Positions 9,167 through 19,990 of a stretch of 64,000 nucleotides of DNA are shown here, one piece after another (positions within the stretch are counted from its first letter, which is position 1; each line of letters begins with the position of its first letter). The notes beneath the pieces were generated by a model that was not told the DNA's origin, did not search any database, and saw nothing but the letters and a program-made list of their open reading frames with translations. Source of the DNA: Prevotella aurantiaca JCM 15754 (lineage in GTDB: Bacteria; Bacteroidota; Bacteroidia; Bacteroidales; Bacteroidaceae); the NCBI RefSeq assembly GCF_000614025.1, contig NZ_BAKF01000011.1:1-64000 (forward strand), in the 5' to 3' direction. Made by a program: the position numbers and the translations under genes.

Positions 9167-12100
9167 ATGGAAAAACATCTAACCGTCTATAAAGCTTCAG
9201 CAGGGTCAGGAAAGACATTTACCCTTGCCGTAGAATATATTTCGTTACTTGTGAAAGACCCAGAGACTACCGAAAGATACTTGCGGTAACGTTCACAAAT
9301 AAGGCAACGCAAGAGATGAAGATGCGTATACTGTCGCAACTGTATGGTATTGCCAATCAATTAGAGACCTCTGAACAATACTTCAACAAGGTGAAAGAGA
9401 AGACAGGCATGCCCGATGTGGTGATAAGAAACAATGCACGCTATGCCTTAACCCTCCTTATTCACCGATACAATAACTTCCGAATTCAAACCATCGACGC
9501 CTTTTTTCAACAGGTTTTGCGCAATCTTGCACACGAATTGGGCCAAACTGCCAACCTAAGAGTAGACCTCGACATCGAACAAATAGAGGGAAAGGCAGTG
9601 GATCAGATGATAGAAAGTCTGGAAGAAGGGCAACCTGTGCTGCGCTGGATAAGCAGTTACATAAACAACAGCATAGAGGATAACATGGGCTGGAACATCA
9701 TTGGCAAGATAAAAAGCTTTGGTTTGAATATCTTTAAAGACTTCTACAAGGCACACGAAGCCCAATTGAAAGAGCTGTTGAGCAATGCCGACGACTTTGA
9801 AAAGTACGAAAAGACATTGCGAAACCGCCGAAATGCCATTCAAAAAGAGTTCAACGACCTCGCAAAAGACATACTTCAAAGTCTTCGAGAGGCCAACCAA
9901 ACCATACCGTCCAACTTTGCTCGTGGTCTGTATTCCTATCTTGAGTCTTGCGCTACCCAGCCGCTTAAAAACGAACCGCTTAAGGTTGCAGTTGAAAAAG
10001 CAATGGATAACCCCGACAAATGGGCCAGCACCAAGTGCGATAAAGCCGACAAGGAGATTATAAAAGCGTTGGCAACGAGTTCGCTTTGCGATAAACTTAA
10101 GGCTTTAGTTGCTACAATCAAGACTACTGGAACGAGTTTCAGTCTATCCGTTTAACCTTATCGCACTTGTCGCAACTACGTCTTTTGCATGCAATATCCG
10201 ATGCAGTAGACAGTCTTACTAAGGAATCTAACCGCTTTATGCTCAGCAATACACAAGCATTGCTTAAAGAATTGATTTCCGATAGCGACACTCCTTTCAT
10301 CTTTGAGAAGATTGGTGCGCGTCTGAAACATATTATGATAGACGAGTTCCAAGACACCAGTACAATTCAATGGAAGAACTTTTTGGTGCTGTTAAACAAC
10401 TGTATGGCGCAAGAAATGTCCAGAAACTTAATAGTAGGCGACATCAAACAGAGCATATACAGGTGGCGACAAGGCGACTGGGGCATATTAAACGATATAG
10501 AAAACGAGTTTCCCAACCAACCCATCGAACAGCAAACGCTCGATTACAACTATCGTTCCGAAAAGCGAATTATCAACTTTAACAATGCGTTTTGGCACGA
10601 ATGTGTAAGCGATACTGCCGATGAATTGGAACAAAATAGTGTGGAAAAGGCTGCTATTGTGCGCCAAGCATACGAAGATGTGGCACAGAAAACGCATCGA
10701 ACCAACGAGATTGGCTACGTTAAAGTGGACTTACTGCCAAGTAAAGACTATAGAGAGGCTATCTTAAACAAGCTTGTTGAAACCGTCCGTTCGCTATTCG
10801 AAAATGGTTATTCGGGCAAAAACCAAAGCAAAATAGCCATTCTCATTCGTTCCAATACCCACATTCAAGATATAGTGAATAGTCTTTTGGACGCCTTCGG
10901 AACCGAAATAAACATCGTTTCCGACGAAGCTTTCCGCTTAGATGCGTCGCTGGCGGTGAATGTTATCATCAGTGCGCTACACCTACTCACACACCCTGAC
11001 GACATGTTAACGCGCGGAAAGCTCGTAAAACTCTACAATCAGGAAGTGCTGAAAAAGTCAATTACCGATACCGAACTGTTGATAGCGCTACCCAATACCG
11101 ACGATGATGATGCCGAAATTACCGATAAAAAGGAGAGAAGAAGACTGGCACAGCAGCGTCAGTTGGTCAAGTTGAACAGTGCATTACCAGCTGAATACGT
11201 CGAAAATAGGGAACTCTTATTGGGTCTTCCAATCGTTGATTTGGTGGATAAGCTGTTCATGTTGTTTGGTCTTGATAGGCTTGAAGGTCAGAGTTCTTAC
11301 GTTTGTACGCTCTATGATACCTTGAACGACTATCTGCAAGACCATACAGCGGATATCGACGACTTTATTAAGGAGTGGGAAAACACCCTTTCTTCTAAAA
11401 CCATTCAGAGCGATGAGATAGAAGGAATACGCATCATGACCATTCATAAAAGCAAGGGTTTGGAGTTCGATAATGTCATTATACCATTCTGCGATTGGCC
11501 GTTGGAGATGGCAGGAACGCTGTGGTGCGAAACAAAAGACAAGCCAACGCCTTTCAATAAACTGCCTTTGCTGCCCGTAGACTTTACCAAGAATGGTATG
11601 TTAGGCACAGTTTTCGAAGCCGATTATATGGAAGAGCATTTCCAAAACACCATCGACAATATGAATTTATTGTATGTTGCCTTCACAAGAGCGGCTAAAA
11701 ACCTTTTCATTTCAGGCTCAAGAATGGGAGAATCGACACTCAAAAAGTGGGCTATTAAGCCGTTTTCAACCAATCGTTCGCAGGTTATTGAAAACATATT
11801 AGAACGTATTTCCGACCAGTTAGAGGGCAGTTCGTTAGACTTTCCCGACGATTTTAAATCGGCTATCAGCTTCGAATATGGTGCTTTAGAGCCTGCAACA
11901 GAAGTGAAAGAGGTTCAGAAAGAAGACAATCCCTTCCTCGTTCAGCCCGAAAAACATGTTGTAAACATCGCTACATACCCCCAAGCAGCAAGCTTTAAGC
12001 AAAGTAATAAGAGTAAAGACTTCGTACAAGGAGAGGACATAGACCCTTCCGATAAGTCGCGATATATCAAGGTGGGCAATGTGCTACACCAACTTTTCTC

Positions 12101-12509
12101 CACCATTTATACGACGGCCGACATACCTTCGAAGCTGAACGAGTTGGAGCAAGAGGGCATTATATACAACGATGAGATAACTTCGGCACAGTTGCGCAAA
12201 AAGATTGAGGACGCAATACAGAACAAACAAGTGCAAGAATGGTTCTCAGATAAGTGGAAACTGTATAACGAATGCACATTGTTGGAGTATGATGCAGCAA
12301 CCGAAAGTATGCAAGAACACCGCCCAGACCGTGTTATGACGAACGGAAAAGAGTGGGTTGTGGTAGACTTTAAGTTCGGTAAAGAACGCGAAGAATATAA
12401 GAAACAAGTGAAGAGATACATGCAAATATTGCAGCAAATGGGCAATAAAAACGTGTCAGGCTACTTGTGGTATGTTGTTAATAACTCGATAGTTAAGGTA
12501 AATATTTAA
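9167..12509 (+). CDS. addA: AddA-type helicase/nuclease (two apparent frameshifts)
   Basis: ATP-dependent UvrD-family helicase with a C-terminal nuclease domain. With AddB it processes double-strand breaks for RecA loading. It starts MEKHLTVYKASAGSGKTF (Walker A). Later motifs are AVTFTNKAT, DEFQDTS (Walker B), VGDIKQSIYRWRQGD, DYNYRSE and IMTIHKSKGLEF. The PD-(D/E)XK nuclease core is EWVVVDFKFGK near the C-terminus. Conserved sequence changes frame near 9268 (TTTACC-type repair restores TYRKILAVTFTNKAT) and near 10128 (repair restores TTWNEFQS). Each needs one extra T, giving 1114 aa, a normal length, so these are probable sequence errors. addB follows after 16 bp. Confidence 0.88.
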
Positions 12510-12525
12510 TGTAACGCTTGATGAT

Positions 12526-15390
12526 ATGAAGACTTTTCTGCAAGAAGTAGCAAGAGATTTGATTACAAAATACCGCAACGACTTAGCCCATACGGCCATT
12601 GTCTTTCCCAATAAGCGCGCTGCTTTGTTCCTCAATCAGGAACTGGCGAAACTCTCCGATGGCCCTATTTGGAGCCCATCGTACGTTACTATCTCTGAAT
12701 TATTCCGACAACAGTCCGACCTTACCATCGCTGATCCGATTAAAAACCTATGCGTTCTCTACAAAGCATACACGGAAAAGACGGGCAGAACAGAGACGCT
12801 CGACGAGTTTTATAGCTGGGGACAGCTGCTGTTGGCCGACTTTGACGACATCGATAAGAACCTTGCAGATGCCGATAAGGTGTTTCGTAACATACGAGAC
12901 TTGCACGAATTGGATACGATAGACTATCTTACCGAGAGCCAGAAAGCCGAACTGAGTCGATTCTTTGTCAACTTTACTGGCGATTCGAGCGTACTAAAAG
13001 AACGCTTTTTAAGTTTGTGGAGTAAGCTGTACGATGTCTATTCCGATTTCAAAGCAAAACTAAGGGCTGAAAATTTGGCCTATGAAGGCATGCTTTATCG
13101 CGATGTTATCGAGCAAAATAGTATTCCTAACCGCTACGATACCTACATTTTTGTGGGCTTTAACGTTTTGCAAGAGGTGGAACAAAAGCTTTTCTTAGCC
13201 TTAAAGAAGGAGGGTAAAGCACGCTTCTACTGGGACTACGACCATTATTATCTAAAGCCAACGAACGAAGCTGGCGTGTATATGAACAAATGGTTCGATA
13301 AGTTTCCCAATGAATTTGATGCCGATAGCGACCTCTACAATTGCTTTGAGCAAGACAAAGAAGTACGCTATATATCAGCGCCTACCGAGAATTTGCAAGC
13401 CCGTTATATCTCTGAATGGTTGTTAGAAAATAACCGTTACCAAGCAGGAAAGCGCACGGCGGTGGTGATGTGTAACGAAACGCTGCTGCAAACCGTTATC
13501 CATTGCATTCCACCCGAAGTCGATTTGCTGAACGTTACAACGGGTTATCCGCTGGCGCAAACGCCAATAACATCAATGGTTTGGCAACTGATTGCTTTGC
13601 AAACTGAAGGCTATTCGGTAAACGAAAGGGCTTACCGACTGCAATATTTGGCCCATGTATTGCGCCACCCTTATGGGAAATACCTTAACATACAAGCTGC
13701 CCAACTACTTGAAGAACTTAAAATAGAAAAGCAATACTATGTGAAAGTCGAGCGCACACAGTTGCCATACATCGGTCAGAAAGACCTAAAAGCCCTGCTG
13801 ACATGGCTGTCCGACATGGTAAGAACCATTGCGACGAATGGCTCAGAGAGCGACGATCAGCTCTTCCAAGAGTCTACTTTCCGTATGTACACCCTCTTAA
13901 ACAAACTCTTAGAGCTTATGAATGAAGGCGATTTGATAGCCGATTTTGTTATCTTTCGCCGCTTATTCAGTCAGCTAATCGCATCAACCACTATTCCTTT
14001 TCATGGCGAACCAGCGCGTGGGGTGCAGGTAATGGGAGTGCTGGAAACCCGTAATCTCGACTTCGAAAACGTATTGTTGCTATCTTGCAACGAGGGAAAC
14101 ATGCCGAAAGGAGTAAACGATGTGTCGTTCATACCTCACTTTGTACGCAAAGCCTATGGCCTTACCACCATCGATAACAAGGTAGCTGTCTTCAGTTATT
14201 ACTTCCATCGGTTAATCCAAAGAGCCAAAAACGTTACATTACTCTACAACAATTCCACGCAAGGAACGAAGACAGGAGAGATGAGTCGCTTTATGTTGCA
14301 GCTGTTAGTAGAGAGCAAACTCAACATCAAACAATGGGCGTTGCAGGCTGGACAAGAGCCGATGAAACTGCCCACACCAGTGATTTGCAAAGATGAAACG
14401 GTGCTGAAAAAGCTCAATCGCATCGCTTATTTCTCGCCAACAGCCATCAATACCTACAGAAGTTGCGAACTAAAGTTCTATTATAAGTACGTTGCTGAAC
14501 TCTTAGAGAGCGACGATAGCGACGAAGAAGACGTAGACGGACGTGTCTTCGGTAATATTTTCCACTGTGCAGCACAGCTGATGTACGAACGACTTCTGCC
14601 TCGTTCGGTCATCACAAGAGAGAATATTGAGTATGTTTTAAAGACAGGTAAGTCGGCACAATCGCCTACAACGGGCAACGCAAACGTTACTTTGAACGAT
14701 ATCGTGAGCGAGGCTTTCGCTCGAGAACTATTTCTTCAGCAACCAGGAAGTACCAAACACCCGAAGCTGAACGGTCTCCAGCTCATCAACCAAGAGGTGA
14801 TAGAGAAGTTCCTTCGTCAGCTTCTTCGCATCGATTTGCGTACTGCTCCGTTGCGCGTAATAGGTCATGAATTCGATGTTTATAAGCCTATAACGCTCGA
14901 TTTAAACGGAAAAAAGAAGACCATATCAGTAGGAGGACGCATCGATCGCTTAGACGAGATAAGGTTAGGAACGCCCCACGAGCAACTTAGAGTAGTCGAT
15001 TACAAGACTGGAAATAAGAAGGCGGGCGAACTAAAGAGTGTTGAAGAAATCTTCGATCCCAAGAAAATAATATACGATAAGAGCGATTATATCTTCCAAG
15101 CCGTACTATATAGCATTATCGAACAAGCTGACGATGCCCACAACAACCCCAAACACAAGCCTGTAAGTCCTGCATTGCTCTTCATACAACATGCTAATAC
15201 CCACGACTATTCGCCTGTTCTCACACTGGGAGGAAGGCCCATTACCAACGCAATGGAGTATGCTGAAGAGTTCGATAACTTCTTGAAAGATAAGTTGGAA
15301 GAGGTGTTTGTGAAAGCAACATTTGAACCAACAGACAATAATACGATGTGTTCTTATTGCCCATATAGCCAACTATGTGGGCGTGGATAG
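12526..15390 (+). CDS. addB: AddB-type PD-(D/E)XK nuclease subunit
   Basis: 954 aa, uninterrupted. Partner of AddA in double-strand break end processing. The N-terminal half is a helicase-like fold without a clear Walker A (HTAIVFPNKRAALFLNQEL). The C-terminal nuclease domain begins near residue 640 (YFSPTAINTYRSCELKFYYKY, with the upstream Cys) and includes GRIDRLDE and the catalytic VVDYKTG. It ends with C-S-Y-C-P-Y-S-Q-L-C, which with the upstream Cys matches the iron-sulfur cluster ligands of AddB nucleases. It sits directly behind addA and converges on pcrA across a 420-bp gap with a dispersed repeat. Confidence 0.88.
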   Translation: MKTFLQEVARDLITKYRNDLAHTAIVFPNKRAALFLNQELAKLSDGPIWSPSYVTISELFRQQSDLTIADPIKNLCVLYKAYTEKTGRTETLDEFYSWGQLLLADFDDIDKNLADADKVFRNIRDLHELDTIDYLTESQKAELSRFFVNFTGDSSVLKERFLSLWSKLYDVYSDFKAKLRAENLAYEGMLYRDVIEQNSIPNRYDTYIFVGFNVLQEVEQKLFLALKKEGKARFYWDYDHYYLKPTNEAGVYMNKWFDKFPNEFDADSDLYNCFEQDKEVRYISAPTENLQARYISEWLLENNRYQAGKRTAVVMCNETLLQTVIHCIPPEVDLLNVTTGYPLAQTPITSMVWQLIALQTEGYSVNERAYRLQYLAHVLRHPYGKYLNIQAAQLLEELKIEKQYYVKVERTQLPYIGQKDLKALLTWLSDMVRTIATNGSESDDQLFQESTFRMYTLLNKLLELMNEGDLIADFVIFRRLFSQLIASTTIPFHGEPARGVQVMGVLETRNLDFENVLLLSCNEGNMPKGVNDVSFIPHFVRKAYGLTTIDNKVAVFSYYFHRLIQRAKNVTLLYNNSTQGTKTGEMSRFMLQLLVESKLNIKQWALQAGQEPMKLPTPVICKDETVLKKLNRIAYFSPTAINTYRSCELKFYYKYVAELLESDDSDEEDVDGRVFGNIFHCAAQLMYERLLPRSVITRENIEYVLKTGKSAQSPTTGNANVTLNDIVSEAFARELFLQQPGSTKHPKLNGLQLINQEVIEKFLRQLLRIDLRTAPLRVIGHEFDVYKPITLDLNGKKKTISVGGRIDRLDEIRLGTPHEQLRVVDYKTGNKKAGELKSVEEIFDPKKIIYDKSDYIFQAVLYSIIEQADDAHNNPKHKPVSPALLFIQHANTHDYSPVLTLGGRPITNAMEYAEEFDNFLKDKLEEVFVKATFEPTDNNTMCSYCPYSQLCGRG

Positions 15391-15510
15391 TGCTGAAGGT
15401 GGTACATGCTAAAGACTTTAGCAGTCTTAGTGTATGGCAATAGTTTAGGAAGTATAGGGTAAATAGGAAATCTATCACGCCCTTCAAAGCAGCATATCAA
15501 TCGCTTCTGT

Positions 15511-15698
15511 TTTGTAAAGAAAGCACATGCTAAAATCAATAGAATCGCTTTTGTGTTGTAAAAGCGCCTATATTGCAACGCAAAAGTGCCTGTTTTGCAC
15601 GGCAAAACAGGCACTTTTACGACGTAAAACAATAGGTATTGTAACGCATTGGTTATTACATAGTTACACGAAAAACGTTGTTCTGTAAAATCTTTACA
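15511..15698 (+). repeat. Dispersed palindromic element, copy 3
   Basis: One of the best preserved copies. It starts TTTGTAAAGAAAG and ends GTAAAATCTTTACA, giving the terminal TGTAAAGA/TCTTTACA pair about 188 bp apart. The core alternates GCCTATATTGCAACGC, AAAAGTGCCTGTTTTGC, GGCAAAACAGGCACTTTTAC and GTAAAACAATAGGTATTG. It lies between the convergent addB and pcrA genes. The remaining gap bases hold no gene. Confidence 0.8.
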
Positions 15699-15811
15699 TT
15701 TGTTTCGTCTTCTTTTTACGCTTAAAATAGTTTTATACAACACTATTTGAGTTTTTAAAAACCACTTAGGTTGAAAAGCAGAAATACGATGAAGCAATTT
15801 GAAAACCCAAC

Positions 15812-18259
15812 TTACAACACCTTAAATTTGGCAAATTTCAGTAGCAGTTGCTTTGTTCCTGCGTTGCCGAAAGCCACCGTTGCCTTTGCGTTTTCGCCAG
15901 TTCCTTCTATTGCTTCAACCACTCCTATACCGAAACGCTGGTGTTCTATGGTTGCTCCAATGGTGAGTCCGTTTGCCGTTGTGGTACTGGAAGTTACCGA
16001 TGGAGTATGTGTTGCGTAATTACGGCCGCCATTTGAAATAGCTGCCGAGAGCCTTTTGAAGTTTCCCCCTTCACGTATCAGGCGTTCTTTGGTGCGTTCC
16101 GACAGTGGATCAACGGCACGTTCGGGTTGCTTGTAAGCCGTAATCTTCGGCTTAGGGTCAGCCCTAAACTGACTGGCAACAGGGTTTGCGTTCTGCCAAC
16201 GACCACCTCTTTGCGGTTCGTCCCAAGGCATTCTGCTTCCTCCAAAGGTAGAAATAGGTCCGCTTTCCGTGTCCAAATAGGCAGCATCAATGTCCTTTAA
16301 GAAGCGGCTCGGATTATTAAACTGCATCGTTCCGAAGTGGTATCGGTTCTTCGCATTGGTAAGAATACAGAACTGCTCCGCCCGTGTGATGGCGACATAC
16401 AGCAATCTTCGCTCTTCTTCAATCTCACGACGAGAGTTCGCAGCCATTGCATTGGGGAATATATTCTCCTCTAATCCCACGACAAACACTACTGGAAACT
16501 CGAGTCCTTTGGCTGCATGAATCGTCATGAGCGATACTTTCGGACTATCATCATCCTTCTTATCAAGGTCGGAATAAAGCGCAACCTCCTGCAAGAAGTC
16601 GGTTAAGAAAGTCTCATCTTCGCGTCCTTCCTCTCTTCTATCCTCTACAAAGGCTTGTATTCCAGCCAAAAGCTCCTCCAAGTTCTCACGTCTTGATACA
16701 TCTTCGGGAGCTGTTCCCTGCGCCAAATCGGTAGAAATGCCACTCTCTTTTATGATTTTTGAACCCAGAGTGAAGGCATCTGACATCGCCAAATCGCGGA
16801 TAAAGTCGTTGATTAGTTCTACAAAAGCCAATAGTTTGACCATTGTTCCCTTGTTTACATCTAAGTGATAATACTGCGCTTTGCCCACAACGTCCCACAA
16901 ACTCACCTGGTTTGTGTTCGCACAGTCAATGATTTTCTGAAGCGTAGTATTACCAATGCCACGCACAGGATAGTTAATGATGCGCTTAAAAGCCTCCTCA
17001 TCGTTCGGATTAGCCACTAAACGGAAGTACGCTATAATGTCTTTTATCTCCTTGCGCTGGTAGAACGACAGACCGCCATATATCTTATAAGGAATGAGAG
17101 ACTTGCGTAATTCATCTTCGAAACTACGACTTTGAGCATTGGTTCTATAAAGAATGGCAAAGCTGTCATATTCAAACGATTGCGAACGCTGTAGCTTTGC
17201 AATTTCATTTACCACTACCATGGCTTCTTCTTTATCGCTATAACAAGGGCGATAGCTTATCTTTGTGCCTTCGCTTTCCTTCGAATAAACATCTTTCGGA
17301 ATCTGTCTGGCGTTGTGTTTCATCAACGAATTAGCCGCCTCCACAATCTTTTGAGTAGACCGATAGTTGCGTTCCAGTTTGAAAACACGTACATTATCGA
17401 ACTTATTTTGGTAGTCAAGGATGTTGTCTATATTCGCTCCTCGGAAGGAATAGATACTCTGATAGTCATCGCCCACGACGCAAACACGTTGGTGTTGTGA
17501 CGCTAATAGCTTCACAATAGCCACCTGTGCATAGTTCGTATCTTGATATTCGTCTACAAGAATGTACTGGAAGCGTTCCGAATACTTCCTACAGATGTCG
17601 GCGTTATCGTTGAATAAGCGGAACGTATTCATCAATAAGTCGTCGAAATCCATAGCGTTTGCTTGACGACAACGTGCCTGATAGGCTGTATATATCTGCG
17701 AAATGGCAGGCAATTTGGCGTTTCTATCACGGTCCCAAGCCGCTTTATCGTTTGCATAAGCGTCTGCCGTGATGAGCATATTCTTTGCCATTGAGATGAT
17801 ATTGTGCACTGTTGCAGGCTTATACTTCTTGTCGTCCAAGCCCAAAGTCTTGATGATAGACTTTAAAAGCGAGCGTGAGTCGTTCTCATCGTATATGGTA
17901 AAGTTGCTGTTATAGCCTATATGCTGCGCCTCCGCCCTAAGAATGCGAGAGAAAACGGAGTGGAATGTGCCCATATAAAGCTGGTTTGCTTTGTCGTAAT
18001 CGACCAGTGTGCCGATACGATTCTTCATCTCTCGAGCAGCTTTATTGGTGAAAGTAAGTGCCAAAATACGGTAGGGCAGCACGCCATACAATATTAAATA
18101 CGCAATCTTATAGGTTAAAACGCGTGTCTTTCCCGACCCTGCGCCAGCTACAACAAGCGATGCGCCGTTGCAATATTCTACTGCTTCGCGTTGATTTTCG
18201 TTGAGTTGCGACAGCAGTTCCTTAATTTTCTTATCTTTATCGTCGTGCAATTCAGTCAT
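15812..18259 (-). CDS. pcrA: ATP-dependent DNA helicase PcrA/UvrD
   Basis: 815 aa SF1A helicase for repair and replication-fork processing. Motifs in order: Walker A VVAGAGSGKTRVL (~residue 37), LALTFTNKAAREM, Walker B VDEYQDTN, VVGDDYQSIYSFRGA, ERNYRST, MTIHAAKGLEFPVVF and RRLLYVAITRA. The C-terminus has a linker then a Tudor-like segment (GATIEHQRFGIGVVEAIEG) typical of PcrA and used to contact RNA polymerase. The frame is intact. It is followed in the same direction by no gene (convergent addB) and preceded by mtgA with 15 bp between them. Confidence 0.92.
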   Translation of the reverse strand: MTELHDDKDKKIKELLSQLNENQREAVEYCNGASLVVAGAGSGKTRVLTYKIAYLILYGVLPYRILALTFTNKAAREMKNRIGTLVDYDKANQLYMGTFHSVFSRILRAEAQHIGYNSNFTIYDENDSRSLLKSIIKTLGLDDKKYKPATVHNIISMAKNMLITADAYANDKAAWDRDRNAKLPAISQIYTAYQARCRQANAMDFDDLLMNTFRLFNDNADICRKYSERFQYILVDEYQDTNYAQVAIVKLLASQHQRVCVVGDDYQSIYSFRGANIDNILDYQNKFDNVRVFKLERNYRSTQKIVEAANSLMKHNARQIPKDVYSKESEGTKISYRPCYSDKEEAMVVVNEIAKLQRSQSFEYDSFAILYRTNAQSRSFEDELRKSLIPYKIYGGLSFYQRKEIKDIIAYFRLVANPNDEEAFKRIINYPVRGIGNTTLQKIIDCANTNQVSLWDVVGKAQYYHLDVNKGTMVKLLAFVELINDFIRDLAMSDAFTLGSKIIKESGISTDLAQGTAPEDVSRRENLEELLAGIQAFVEDRREEGREDETFLTDFLQEVALYSDLDKKDDDSPKVSLMTIHAAKGLEFPVVFVVGLEENIFPNAMAANSRREIEEERRLLYVAITRAEQFCILTNAKNRYHFGTMQFNNPSRFLKDIDAAYLDTESGPISTFGGSRMPWDEPQRGGRWQNANPVASQFRADPKPKITAYKQPERAVDPLSERTKERLIREGGNFKRLSAAISNGGRNYATHTPSVTSSTTTANGLTIGATIEHQRFGIGVVEAIEGTGENAKATVAFGNAGTKQLLLKFAKFKVL

Positions 18260-18274
18260 CAGAAGTCCTCTTTT

Positions 18275-18964
18275 CTATTTCTTTAATGGGAATGCGGGAA
18301 TGTGTTTCATCTGTGTTTCTATCTGCTTTAAGCGTTTCCGCATGTATGGTCCCGGTGTTTTCGATGAGAATTTTCGTGGGTTGGGCAGTGTTGCAGCAAT
18401 GAGAGCGCAGTCCGAACGAGTAAGATTTTTAGCATCAACATCAAAGTTTTGCTCTGCACAAGCCTGTACTCCGTAGATGCCATCTCCCATCTCTATCGAG
18501 TTCAAATAGACCTCCATGATGCGTTCTTTGCTCCAAAACAATTCGATAAGGAAGGTAAAGTAAGCTTCTAAACCCTTGCGAACCCACGACCGTCCTTGCC
18601 ATAAGAACACGTTTTTAGCCGTCTGTTGCGATATGGTAGAGCCTCCGCGCAGTTTCTTTCCGCCGCTCAGGTTGCTCTTTGCAGCCTGTTCTATCGCCTT
18701 ATAGTCGAATCCGTGGTGTGAGAGAAAGCGCTGGTCTTCGCTCGCAATTACTGCAACGGGCATCGAAGGAGGCATTTCTTCCAATGGAATCCAATCGTGA
18801 TACAACTTTATTTCATCGCCATTTGCAATCTGTTCGAAGCAGCGCATAAACATAAGAGGGGTGAAATAAACGGGTATAAAGCGGTAGGCCACCACGCTTA
18901 ATATAGTGGAAACAAACAGTAAAGATACTATCCATCTCGTGAATTTAATTACTTTTTTTATCAT
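18275..18964 (-). CDS. mtgA: Monofunctional peptidoglycan glycosyltransferase (GT51)
   Basis: 229 aa. One N-terminal membrane helix (residues ~8-30), then a periplasmic GT51 domain polymerising lipid II. Motifs: ASEDQRFLSHHGFDYKA with the catalytic Glu, RGGSTISQQTAKNVF, and SKERIMEVYLNSIEMG. No transpeptidase domain follows, as expected for MtgA. The start at 18964 (MIKKVIKF) is chosen over an ATG 13 codons upstream, which would add a Cys-rich hydrophobic stretch and overlap the promoter. It lies 15 bp upstream of pcrA in the same direction. Confidence 0.9.
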   Translation of the reverse strand: MIKKVIKFTRWIVSLLFVSTILSVVAYRFIPVYFTPLMFMRCFEQIANGDEIKLYHDWIPLEEMPPSMPVAVIASEDQRFLSHHGFDYKAIEQAAKSNLSGGKKLRGGSTISQQTAKNVFLWQGRSWVRKGLEAYFTFLIELFWSKERIMEVYLNSIEMGDGIYGVQACAEQNFDVDAKNLTRSDCALIAATLPNPRKFSSKTPGPYMRKRLKQIETQMKHIPAFPLKK

Positions 18965-18972
18965 ACAAAGCA

Positions 18973-19004
18973 CAAAGATACAAAAAAGATAGCTGCTAAA
19001 CAAA
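18973..19004 (-). promoter_or_regulatory. Promoter close to the mtgA start
   Basis: On the minus strand TTTG (19004-19001), 20 bp, then TATCTTTG (18980-18973). The expected start site falls within a few bases of the ATG at 18964, so the transcript would be nearly leaderless, or the true initiation codon lies further in. Confidence 0.45.
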
Positions 19005-19130
19005 AAAGTTTGTGGTCTTTATACAAATCCTAGCCTTATGGTTGGTACTCCAATAGTTTGGTGTTAATGAATTGATAGAATAGGTATGAAAAGTGTGAAA
19101 AAATGTAAACGCACGGCTGTGTCGGTACTA

Positions 19131-19262
19131 TGACGTAACAGATTAGTTATCAGCGCTTTACAATAGGGGTTGTTTTGCGTTGCAAAAGAGCCTATATTGC
19201 AGCGCAAAACAGGCACTTTTACCATGCAAAACAGGCACTTTTGCAAAGTCATTGTATCGGTA
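19131..19262 (-). repeat. Dispersed palindromic element, copy 4 (inverted, diverged)
   Basis: Core blocks CAATAGGGGTTGTTTTGC, AAAAGAGCCTATATTGC, AAAACAGGCACTTTTAC and AAAACAGGCACTTTTGC in the reverse orientation to copy 1. The ends are diverged, so its limits are approximate. The rest of 18965-19456 holds only the mtgA promoter. Confidence 0.65.
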
Positions 19263-19456
19263 TCGTTTTGCAAGGGTTGTATTTTTACATTTTTAAACAA
19301 TTAGTGCTATTCATGAAAACCGAGAAATCAAATGGGTTGGAACATGGTTTTGCTTTTGTTAGTAGCCAATGATATCAAACAAATAAGTGCTGAATAGTGT
19401 ATTAAAACAACACTTTTCAGCACTTAATCTTTTCTTTTATACAAGCTTATAATCCG

Positions 19457-19987
19457 TTATTTATCAGTTGTTTTGTTTCCTTTTGGAGTGATAAAAAACC
19501 AATTATCCGACGCCCAAGTCCAATGGCCGTCTCCGCCAACCCCTGCTTTTACCTTCTTTCCGCTGTTGGTTACCTTCGCTTTACCATCTTCGAAAGGATA
19601 AGCAAACCTATATTGTGGCTTTATTACGACGTTGCCTAACGAGTCGGCATAGCCAAAAAGGCCGTTTTTATCGAGTATTCTGAAGTAGCCTTCTTGAGGG
19701 TAATCGGGTCCGTTATCATAGTTAAATACATAGAAAAGGAACTCCCCTTTGTTGTTGAAACACTCGATTTGTCCTTTCTCATTACCTACAAACCCTATCC
19801 GTTCTATGGTGTCTGTAAAGCATAAGTTGTACTTACAGTTGATAACAGTATCGCCTTTTGCATTCACAAAGCCATACATTTCGTTCCTTTCCACCGCAAA
19901 TAGTCTGTTGTCGGTAGTGCCACAGCTTGTCAATAGTAGGGCGAAGCCGAGCAAAGAGATGCAGAATAACTTATTCAATGTGTTCAT
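19457..19987 (-). CDS. WG-repeat lipoprotein, copy A
   Basis: 176 aa. Lipoprotein signal peptide with lipobox LLTSC (Cys22). The body has WG-type repeats: YGFVNAKGDTVI, then FGYADSLGNVVIKPQYRF with PFEDGKAKV, the pattern of KWG/WG Leptospira-type repeat proteins that form small beta-folds at the cell surface. Copy B at 21106-21636 is nearly identical in the first 100 residues and diverges at the C-terminus. The start lies 3 bp after the stop of the gene at 19991-21039, the same junction found before copy B, showing that the junction was duplicated with the gene. Function is unknown. Confidence 0.78.
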   Translation of the reverse strand: MNTLNKLFCISLLGFALLLTSCGTTDNRLFAVERNEMYGFVNAKGDTVINCKYNLCFTDTIERIGFVGNEKGQIECFNNKGEFLFYVFNYDNGPDYPQEGYFRILDKNGLFGYADSLGNVVIKPQYRFAYPFEDGKAKVTNSGKKVKAGVGGDGHWTWASDNWFFITPKGNKTTDK

Positions 19988-19990
19988 ATT

